This document shows, piece after piece, positions 8,893 to 15,792 of a DNA stretch of 18,947 nucleotides. The notes beneath the pieces are model-generated. The model did not search any database. It was given only the letters and a program-made list of their open reading frames with translations, and was not told the DNA's origin. A program made the position numbers and the translations under genes. Numbering within the stretch: the first letter of the stretch is position 1; every line of letters begins with the position of its first letter. Origin of the DNA: RGIG1995 sp045658315 (GTDB lineage: Bacteria > Bacillota > Clostridia > Oscillospirales > CAG-272); NCBI GenBank assembly GCA_045658315.1, contig JAZOUV010000046.1:1-18947 (forward strand), given 5' to 3'.

Positions 8893-8910
8893 AAAAATTC
8901 CTCGTTTTAC

Positions 8911-9912
8911 TTAACAATTATTATCTACAGCATTTTCACTTTTAGAAAAGCAGTTGTTTTCAGCTTCAAAATACATCTTTCGGATTTCATCTACCCAATT
9001 GTGTATCATTCTTGAAAAAACATATGCATCCATACATGGAAAAATTGACAAAAACATACTTGTTATCCAAGATAAAGACACTGCGGAATATTCTGCTGCT
9101 GTTGTTATCCCATAATCTGAATGTCCAACACTTATAACATTTTGGTCATTTAGTAGACACAATCTTCGAAAAGTACCTTGTGGTGAACCGTGGTTTATAA
9201 AACATGCTAATTTGTATTGTTTTTTCCATTCTTCGTTTACATCACAATTATCTTGAATACCCTGAAATGTTGTTATTTTCAACTCGGTTCCATCCTCTTT
9301 TTTGGAACCTTTTGTCCAGCTATACTTATGCTCTTCTGTTTGAGATTGCTCAAAATACTGTTTTGCGATTGTTTCACCAAACTTCACTATAAACGAGGCA
9401 TTACAACATAACTCATACATCGAACGCCATCTTGCATACGCACAGTCTGCAAAGCCAAACTTCATTAAATACAATATTTCCAAAAACTCTTGGCAACATC
9501 GGCCTTGAATATATTGCAACACTAAAAAAGTATACTGCTTATCGCTTCTATCTTCCGGTGAAATCTTTTCATTAACATATTCACTATAAAACTCAGCAGC
9601 TTCGATTGCCATAACATACATAGTTTCGGAAGTTACAAAACAATCTCCCCATATTTCGTTTTGATGAGCCAAAAATCTATCAGAATCAATTTTTTGAGTA
9701 TAAGAGACTTCGTATTTTTTGTCTACGAAGTATTTGACCATTCCCTGTGCAGCGTTATCCAATAATTCAGGAATCTTTTCTTCAATCCCACTATTATTTA
9801 ATTTTTCAATAATTTCTGCATCGGTCAATCCTTGTTCCTTCCACTCAGAAACAACATTTCTGTATGCGCTTTCAAATGTATCATAAAAACTATCTTTTGC
9901 CAAAATTTTCAC
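8911..9912 (-). CDS. DUF5677-like protein
   Basis: A 333-residue, largely helical soluble protein. The central block, with RWRSMYELCCNASFIVKF at 161-178, resembles the conserved core of DUF5677 proteins, where an R-S-x-x-E helix (here R163 to E167) is typical. The assignment is moderate because only this stretch was recognised. The first 60 residues are acidic and helical. The likely start is GTG at 9912, overlapping the end of the preceding membrane-protein gene by 23 bases. The ribosome site is weak (AGAAG), which suggests translational coupling. Function unknown. It sits in a block of three non-hsd genes between hsdS and hsdR and may act with the membrane protein it overlaps. Confidence 0.6.
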   Translation of the reverse strand: MKILAKDSFYDTFESAYRNVVSEWKEQGLTDAEIIEKLNNSGIEEKIPELLDNAAQGMVKYFVDKKYEVSYTQKIDSDRFLAHQNEIWGDCFVTSETMYVMAIEAAEFYSEYVNEKISPEDRSDKQYTFLVLQYIQGRCCQEFLEILYLMKFGFADCAYARWRSMYELCCNASFIVKFGETIAKQYFEQSQTEEHKYSWTKGSKKEDGTELKITTFQGIQDNCDVNEEWKKQYKLACFINHGSPQGTFRRLCLLNDQNVISVGHSDYGITTAAEYSAVSLSWITSMFLSIFPCMDAYVFSRMIHNWVDEIRKMYFEAENNCFSKSENAVDNNC

Positions 9913-10540
9913 GCTTCTTAGTTTGTAATTTTTTATAGTCTTCCTCTTGTTTTATTAATTCCTCTATCCGCTCTTCTTCTTCAGCTATTTTTTCTAAAAG
10001 AATCTTTCCAAGACCCTCAATCGCTTCATCTTCTGATTTAGCCCAAATAGCCGCACTCAAAAACGCTGACAATCCCAATTTTATATCAATATAAGTTTCA
10101 TAAAAATCAGGATGTAAGATGCCAGTTTTAATGAAATCTATCAATATTTCTTCATTTTCAAATACATATTTTAAGACTTGAACTTTTTCGACATCTTCAA
10201 ATAATTCCTTGGTGTTTTCAAATGAACAAAAATTGTTTCTAAATTCACTTCCGCAAAAGATTTCAACCGTTACTTGAAATTGCGAATATGTATCTTTTAA
10301 CATTAGATATGCCGATTTCTTTTGGTTTTTTTCTTTTTTTAGCTGCTGTTTATCAATTAACAAATACGTAATCAAGAACAAACCAATAACAACTGTATTC
10401 CCGACAATTAAGGCGGCGAGTTCCAGATTAATATTAGTTATATTGATTCCTAATAAAGTTGGTATATTAAAATAATCTAAACCAAAGTAGATAAGATTAC
10501 AGCCAACCAACAAAATAACGGTCCACAATAATTTTTTCAT
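9890..10540 (-). CDS. Two-helix membrane protein with coiled coil
   Basis: Not recognised as a named family. A 216-residue protein with two membrane segments near the N-terminus (about 4-22 and 39-62), a basic stretch right after the second (KKEKNQKK at 68-75), and then a roughly 150-residue cytoplasmic part ending in a charged coiled coil (about 180-210, rich in Glu and Lys). The positive stretch after the second helix puts the large C-terminal part inside the cell. The ATG at 10540 has GGTG at 7 bases. A GTG at 10564 in the same frame overlaps the stop of a possible micro-ORF and is the alternative start. The 3' end overlaps the DUF5677-like gene by 23 bases. A membrane anchor beside soluble partners in a defence operon could be an abortive-infection effector, but this is inference. 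Confidence 0.7.
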   Translation of the reverse strand: MKKLLWTVILLVGCNLIYFGLDYFNIPTLLGINITNINLELAALIVGNTVVIGLFLITYLLIDKQQLKKEKNQKKSAYLMLKDTYSQFQVTVEIFCGSEFRNNFCSFENTKELFEDVEKVQVLKYVFENEEILIDFIKTGILHPDFYETYIDIKLGLSAFLSAAIWAKSEDEAIEGLGKILLEKIAEEEERIEELIKQEEDYKKLQTKKRENFGKR

Positions 10541-10560
10541 AACAATCACCAGTTTATTAA

Positions 10561-10650
10561 TCACTTTTTGTTATTTGCATCAGACAAGTATTTATATTCA
10601 GATAGTCTCGGTCTATATATCTTTTCTGCTAATGCAATTATAAACGGCAT
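10561..10650 (-). CDS. Possible micro-ORF, 29 aa
   Basis: A 29-codon reading frame starting MPFIIALAEKIYRPRL, right after the hsdS stop. GGAG directly abuts the ATG, which is too close for good initiation. Its TGA overlaps an in-frame GTG of the next gene in the pattern GTGA, a common coupling arrangement. It could be a leader peptide, a remnant of a larger gene or chance. No family recognised. Confidence 0.25.
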   Translation of the reverse strand: MPFIIALAEKIYRPRLSEYKYLSDANNKK

Positions 10651-10657
10651 CTCCAAT

Positions 10658-11914
10658 TTATGATAATGTCTTTTTCCCGGTAACATACTCGTATATTACG
10701 GACTTTTTGTAAGATTCCATTTCTTCAAGCAGAGCAGTCTTTTGAGTAATCAGTGCATCCATTTCAACACACTTTTTATCAAGATAATCTGCAATTTCTT
10801 TCTGCTCTTCAACTGGTGGTAAGTGCAAGTAGCAGTTTTTAACAAAAGTTGGGGATACTCTTTTTAACCCACCAGTTCCCGTCATTGTAGAACAAGCACT
10901 TTGGATAAACCTATCATTTCTTAACCAGTAGAAAAGAAATTTGGTCTCAATGCTTCTTGCTCTAAAAACAAACAATTCAGAACTGCCCAAGCCATATCCT
11001 GAGGACAGATTTTCCATTATGGCAATATTTCCATTTTCGAAACAAGGTGTAACCTTTGCCATTACAATATCACCATTTTGATAAGCAGTTAATGATGATG
11101 CCACACTTCCCAATGGCGCTGTCTGATTTATAAACCAACCGTTTTTTATACAATCCATAGGTGTATATGTTATCATACTATCTTCATTAAGTCCGTTTTT
11201 ATCAGATGAAGGCTCAAATTCGGATACATACTTAATGCGACTGATTTCCCAGTCAAAGGGCATGTCGCCAATCCACTCAATGCCAGAATCCTTCATAGGT
11301 CTATTACCACGAACCCCTTTGGTAACGGCATCAGTAATAATTGATTGTTTGAGTTTTTTGTATTCTTCAATAGTTGCAGAGGTCTTCGCAACGACATCAT
11401 CAATTTCGGCACATTGTTTATCTAAAAATTCTGAAATTCGCTTTTGCTCTTCCAAAGGTGGAACAACTGTTTTAATAGCACCAAAATCCGTTTCAGTTAG
11501 CGAACTTCTCAGATTTTTGGCAAGATGAATAAATACCTTTTCATCATCAATGAATCTGAGCAAATAATCGTAGTAAGCATTGTGGAATCCCTCGTGAACC
11601 TTAAAACGACTGTATGCAGGACTGGTTACACCGTAATTCTTTACGATGCCAACACAACGAGGGGTAACATCAATATCAAATAGACACATCAAAAGGTCTT
11701 CGGGTTCTACATACTGATATCCATCAAAAGTAGTTGGCATTTTACCACCTGCCGTTAAATCACGGACAATAACACCACCCATTGTGAGTGAGATTATATC
11801 TTCGCCATTGTATTGCTCACAGATAGATTTCTCCTTGTGCATTATATATTTATGTGGGATAACTTGCCACTGAGCAGGAATATCGCCAATCCACTTTATA
11901 CCACTATTTTTCAT
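10658..11914 (-). CDS. hsdS: Type I specificity subunit (HsdS)
   Basis: DNA-recognition subunit that directs HsdM and HsdR to a bipartite target. 418 residues from the ATG at 11914, which gives the usual MKNSGIKWIGDIP start and has AGGGA just upstream. ATG codons at 11926 and 11941 are alternatives. The protein shows the classical two-fold design: SGIKWIGDIPAQW (4-16) opens the first target domain, ending in the conserved helix PPLEEQKRISEFLDK (152-166). SGIEWIGDMPFDW (210-222) opens the second, ending in PPVEEQKEIADYLDK (366-380). Each conserved helix is followed by a YKK..I segment. The first half (about 200 residues) and second half are both complete, so two half-sites are expected. It overlaps the upstream three-helix membrane gene by 11 bases. 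No second hsdS or invertase is nearby, so no sign of shuffling. Confidence 0.95.
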   Translation of the reverse strand: MKNSGIKWIGDIPAQWQVIPHKYIMHKEKSICEQYNGEDIISLTMGGVIVRDLTAGGKMPTTFDGYQYVEPEDLLMCLFDIDVTPRCVGIVKNYGVTSPAYSRFKVHEGFHNAYYDYLLRFIDDEKVFIHLAKNLRSSLTETDFGAIKTVVPPLEEQKRISEFLDKQCAEIDDVVAKTSATIEEYKKLKQSIITDAVTKGVRGNRPMKDSGIEWIGDMPFDWEISRIKYVSEFEPSSDKNGLNEDSMITYTPMDCIKNGWFINQTAPLGSVASSLTAYQNGDIVMAKVTPCFENGNIAIMENLSSGYGLGSSELFVFRARSIETKFLFYWLRNDRFIQSACSTMTGTGGLKRVSPTFVKNCYLHLPPVEEQKEIADYLDKKCVEMDALITQKTALLEEMESYKKSVIYEYVTGKKTLS

Positions 11915-12254
11915 TTCCCTTTTTTTCATTTTTCTTATCATTCCTTTTATGTATGAGTAATCCTACAACTAACGCTAACACAACTATCGAAACCGTTATT
12001 ACTAAAGCAACTACCCAATTTTGTTTAATCCACCTTACCAGTACAATTGCACCATAAGTAATGGCCCACAACAAAATAAATAGCGGCATTCTTATTGACC
12101 AATGAATTCTGGAGCCTGACCTGCCTCCGGGAGATAGTCTCCACGCAACTTGGAATACAATTTCATTTATAACTAATAAAATAATGTATTCAAATATTGG
12201 AGAAATGGGTAACCCTAACGGTGATTTAATTATTTCAAAAAGTAATTTATACAT
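11904..12254 (-). CDS. Small three-helix membrane protein
   Basis: Unrecognised 116-residue protein with three membrane segments (about 20-38, 56-74 and 79-101), a Gly/Ser/Arg-rich loop SPGGRSGSRIHW at 41-52, and a strongly basic C-terminus from residue 102. The positive tail predicts a cytoplasmic C-terminus. The ATG at 12254 has AAAGG 6 bases upstream. The gene sits 18 bases after the nuclease-like gene and overlaps the start of hsdS by 11 bases, so it is translated with the hsd genes. Having a membrane protein wedged between hsdM and hsdS is unusual for Type I loci. Its role could be as toxin, pore or membrane anchor of the neighbouring protein, but nothing in the sequence decides. Confidence 0.75.
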   Translation of the reverse strand: MYKLLFEIIKSPLGLPISPIFEYIILLVINEIVFQVAWRLSPGGRSGSRIHWSIRMPLFILLWAITYGAIVLVRWIKQNWVVALVITVSIVVLALVVGLLIHKRNDKKNEKKGNEK

Positions 12255-12272
12255 AATTTCCTTTCAAATACT

Positions 12273-13754
12273 TTAAGATAGGTTTTGTTTTAAGTAGTCT
12301 TCTATTTTTTCAAACTCTTCAGAAATCCCGAAATTATTCAAATAATCGTTTTCTGTAATTCCGTTATCAGACAAAAACTTTGAAATATCTCTTCCTTCAT
12401 TTGAATGAGTTTCTTCGGCTTTTATTTTTTCTGAAACTACTTTAAAAAAGATTTCTGGACTGGTTTTATATGTATACATCAGCTTTTCAAAATCTTTAAT
12501 TGACATAAGCCAATAATACTTATCATTGAATAGGGTTTTATCTAATTCAAATAATTTATCAAGACAGATACTGTTGAAAAAATCTTCATAAATCAAAATG
12601 ATTTTAATAGGTTTTTCTACTTTTAATGTTTCTTGAGTCTTTTCTAATTGCTTAACAGCTTTTCCCCAATTCGTTAATATATATTTCCTCATTGCATCAA
12701 TATCAGCGTTACATTGTTTAATGCTCAAAAAAGAAATGGCGGATTTCTGTTCAACAATAAAATTATACTCTCCAATTTTCATATGCCAGTCAGCACATTT
12801 TTCTTTACTTGTTTCCTCAATGTTTTCATACTGTGTAGAGGATAAACAATTCTCAAGTATTTCTTCAAAATATATCTCAAAATACTTTCCGAAAGCATTT
12901 GTAAATGCTTGAGATTTTTTATCATGATATATATTTCTTACAATCCAAAAATTTGAATTTACAAAAGTGCTTAACATTAAAAATGGGTTAACACAAATAA
13001 AATCATTGTCAATCTTAATTAATGGTTTCTGATAAAAGATTTGGCGTTTCATTGGTGATTCTTTTATTTCCTCAATAGTTGTTGAATACCTTTGAGCCAT
13101 ATTTATAATTTTTTCTCCGGTAAATAAGCTGCTACTATTCTCCACCACCAAATGTGAAGAATTAAGCACTATGTCTATATGAGAAAAATAAACAAACAGA
13201 GCAAAAACAATAGCAGAGTATTCAGTAGTAGGCATAGAAGTTTTATTAAAGAACTCTTGTTTAAAATCTAAATTATATGTGTTTTTAATATGGTTTTTCT
13301 TTGAAATAGTTTCGAGGATATATTTTTCACGAGAAAAATCATCGAAAAAATCAGATGTTTGTTGAAATTTCTTTTGTTCCCCCAAGTTAGCCATAAGTCT
13401 AAGCCAAAAATCAATATTCGCCTCATTTTCTTTGATTCTGGAACCTTCAAAATTGACATGTAAATGTATTAAATAAAGTGCTTCCACATCACTGATTTCT
13501 TCTTTACCATAATTATTAAAACATATTAAATCATAAATCACATCAATGAGATTGGTTTGATAAAGACTAACTACACCTTTATATTTTCTTCCATCAAGGA
13601 TAAACTCGTAAGCTTTATGAGTCGCAAACATACGCAAGTCTTTATCTGGATTCCTAATCAGTTCAAATGACCATTTACTTACAGCACGAAGTATAGATTT
13701 TAAAGTGAATTTCGATGCAAATTGATGAAAGGGATGTAAGTTTTTTGCTTTCAA
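12273..13754 (-). CDS. Unknown protein with PD-(D/E)xK-like motif
   Basis: A 493-residue soluble protein not recognised as a named family. The stretch at 288-340 has the layout of a PD-(D/E)xK nuclease: a helix FGKYFEIYFEEIL with E293, then D322 in ADWHMKIGEY, then the strand FIVEQKSA with E335-x-K337. The N-terminal 280 residues are helical with no motif that I know. The C-terminal third ends in an acidic tail. The start is TTG at 13754, overlapping the hsdM TGA as TTGA, with GGAGG about 10 bases upstream inside hsdM. No better start exists before codon 42. It is AT-rich compared with hsdM. It is followed after 18 bases by the three-helix membrane gene. Possible roles are an extra nuclease effector or an accessory restriction subunit. 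Confidence 0.65.
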   Translation of the reverse strand: MKAKNLHPFHQFASKFTLKSILRAVSKWSFELIRNPDKDLRMFATHKAYEFILDGRKYKGVVSLYQTNLIDVIYDLICFNNYGKEEISDVEALYLIHLHVNFEGSRIKENEANIDFWLRLMANLGEQKKFQQTSDFFDDFSREKYILETISKKNHIKNTYNLDFKQEFFNKTSMPTTEYSAIVFALFVYFSHIDIVLNSSHLVVENSSSLFTGEKIINMAQRYSTTIEEIKESPMKRQIFYQKPLIKIDNDFICVNPFLMLSTFVNSNFWIVRNIYHDKKSQAFTNAFGKYFEIYFEEILENCLSSTQYENIEETSKEKCADWHMKIGEYNFIVEQKSAISFLSIKQCNADIDAMRKYILTNWGKAVKQLEKTQETLKVEKPIKIILIYEDFFNSICLDKLFELDKTLFNDKYYWLMSIKDFEKLMYTYKTSPEIFFKVVSEKIKAEETHSNEGRDISKFLSDNGITENDYLNNFGISEEFEKIEDYLKQNLS

Positions 13755-15769
13755 CTAAACAAATCCTCCAAACATTTGCTTATTTTATTTTCAAGTCCGA
13801 TAATACGATTAAGAATTACGTCAGATGATTCAGGCTGCTGATATTCATAAAAATATCGGGTCATCGGAATTTCATATCCAACCTTAGTTTTCGACTTGTC
13901 AATCCATGCATCTGGAGCATAAGGAAGAACTTCGCGAGCAAAGTAAGCATCGATATCTTCTGCCAGAGGAACATTCTCAGTATCACGGAGAGAAGCATTC
14001 GGCATTATTTTATTCGTGCTTAGATTTTTTACAACATCGGCCTCCGGGTCGATTTCAAAATACCAACTTGCAAGAAAACCAACTTGTTTTTTACTTAATT
14101 TGTATTTTTCTACCAACGGCTTCAAGCCTTTTTCAAACTCTGTTCGCGAATAAAACTTTTTATTTGCGACAGTTGATTTAATATCTTTAACAAACGCTTT
14201 TACCAATTCAGCATCGGTAACTCCGTATGGCTCTTCGCCATCCCATCCCCAACCGAATTTTTCATCTTTTACAAACACGCCAGCACAAGGATGAACATCA
14301 TCTTCGGGAATCAGATAAGAATAACGCAATGGTCTTTCTATCACAATTTTGTTGTAACCAAATTCTACCGAATCAAAAATCTTCGATTCACAATAAATGC
14401 CGTTCTTGTCACCAAAGATACCCTCAGTAAATTCTCCGTACGCCTTTACAATAAGGTCACGGCAATAATCAGTAATATCATTTCTTTTTGTGCCAATAGG
14501 CTTTCTTCGTTGCTCATAGCAATGAGAAGCATCAATCAATTGTACTTTACCTGCACGGTAGGAAGGCTTGTCCTTGGAAAGTACCCAGATATATGTACTG
14601 ATACCTGTATTCATAAACTGGTCTGTGCTAAGCTGAATAATAGCATCCAACCAGTCGTTTTCAAGAATATACTGACGAATGTTAGAAGGTCCGGAACCTG
14701 CATCACCGGAAAACAATGGAGAACCGTTCTGAACGATTGCCATTTTACCGTCATCGGCAAGTTTTGCCAGACCGTTGAGAACGAACAACTGCTGACCGTC
14801 AGAAATCTTCGGAAGTCCCGGTGCAAAGCGACCTGCTTCACCAAGTTTTGCTTCTGCTTCAACTGCCTTTTGCTCTCTCTTCCAGTCAATACCGAAAGGC
14901 GGGTTGGAGATGATACGGTCAAACTTATATCCCTTAAACTGGTCTTCGGAAAGTGTGTCACCGAATCGCATATTGTTCGGGTCGCCACCACGAATCATCA
15001 TATCTGCCTTTGCAATAGCAAAAGTAGAAGGGTTGAATTCCTGACCGAAGCAGGTAACGGTTGCATCTTCATCAAGGGCATGGATTCTCTCTTCCATACA
15101 AGACAGCATCTGAGAAGTTCCCATTGCCATATCATAAATGGTAATGTTCTGACCGTTGAACTTGGTATCGGAAAGCAGGATATCCGTCATCAGATAAATA
15201 ATGTCTCTGGATGTGAAGTGTGCTCCTGCTTCTTCGCCATAAGATTCGTTGAATCTGCGAACAAGGTCTTCAAACACATAACCACAGTCAACAGCAGAGA
15301 TTTTATCAGGACCGAGATATCCTTTTGCAGAATTAAATTCTTTGATAACGAGGTATAGAGTGTTGCTCTCTACCATTCTTTTTATAATATTGTCAAAATC
15401 AAACTTGGACAGAACATCCTGAACATTACCGGAGAAACCTGCAAGGTAATCCTTGAAGTTTGCTTCAATGTTCTCAGGGTCTGCAAGCAGAGTTTCAAAT
15501 GTGTATTTTGATGTATTGTAGAACTGATATCCGGAAGCACGAGTCAGGAAACCGTCAACAACCTCCAGAGTCTTGACCTTCTCATAGGTTTCCAGAACCT
15601 TGCTGTGAGTCGGAATCAGACAGTCGTGGAATCTCTTAACAACTGTCATTGGAAGGATAACAAGACCATATTCGTGGGGTTTGAAGGGACCGCGAAGCAT
15701 ATCAGCCACGTTCCAGATAAGGGTCGCTTTCTCAGCTATATTGATACCAACATTAGAAATATTGCTCAT
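13751..15769 (-). CDS. hsdM: Type I DNA methyltransferase subunit (HsdM)
   Basis: N6-adenine methyltransferase subunit. With HsdS it methylates the target and protects host DNA, using S-adenosylmethionine. 672 residues from the ATG at 15769, which has AGAGGAC about 8 bases upstream. An upstream ATG at 15796 overlaps the preceding gene and has no such site. N-terminal HsdM bundle: ADMLRGPFKPHEYG at 22-35. Catalytic domain: GAHFTSRDI at 182-190, motif I region YDMAMGTSQML at 212-222, and the catalytic NPPFGIDWK at 289-297. Motif I departs from the usual D-P-x-x-G-T-G form: Met replaces Pro, and Ser-Gln follow GT. I believe a subfamily of HsdM shares this. It is longer than short HsdM proteins (about 500) because of a C-terminal extension. 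It lies 23 bases after the DUF262 gene and overlaps the next gene by 4. Confidence 0.95.
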   Translation of the reverse strand: MSNISNVGINIAEKATLIWNVADMLRGPFKPHEYGLVILPMTVVKRFHDCLIPTHSKVLETYEKVKTLEVVDGFLTRASGYQFYNTSKYTFETLLADPENIEANFKDYLAGFSGNVQDVLSKFDFDNIIKRMVESNTLYLVIKEFNSAKGYLGPDKISAVDCGYVFEDLVRRFNESYGEEAGAHFTSRDIIYLMTDILLSDTKFNGQNITIYDMAMGTSQMLSCMEERIHALDEDATVTCFGQEFNPSTFAIAKADMMIRGGDPNNMRFGDTLSEDQFKGYKFDRIISNPPFGIDWKREQKAVEAEAKLGEAGRFAPGLPKISDGQQLFVLNGLAKLADDGKMAIVQNGSPLFSGDAGSGPSNIRQYILENDWLDAIIQLSTDQFMNTGISTYIWVLSKDKPSYRAGKVQLIDASHCYEQRRKPIGTKRNDITDYCRDLIVKAYGEFTEGIFGDKNGIYCESKIFDSVEFGYNKIVIERPLRYSYLIPEDDVHPCAGVFVKDEKFGWGWDGEEPYGVTDAELVKAFVKDIKSTVANKKFYSRTEFEKGLKPLVEKYKLSKKQVGFLASWYFEIDPEADVVKNLSTNKIMPNASLRDTENVPLAEDIDAYFAREVLPYAPDAWIDKSKTKVGYEIPMTRYFYEYQQPESSDVILNRIIGLENKISKCLEDLFS

Positions 15770-15792
15770 GATTGTTGTCCTCTCATGTATAA

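Noticed and set aside
10658..11914. Phase-variable hsdS by inversion
   Set aside because: Only one hsdS, no invertase gene and no inverted repeats in the target domains were found in the window.
14291..15358. 355-codon plus-strand frame
   Set aside because: Antisense to hsdM, no recognisable motif, and composition explained by the coding bias of hsdM.
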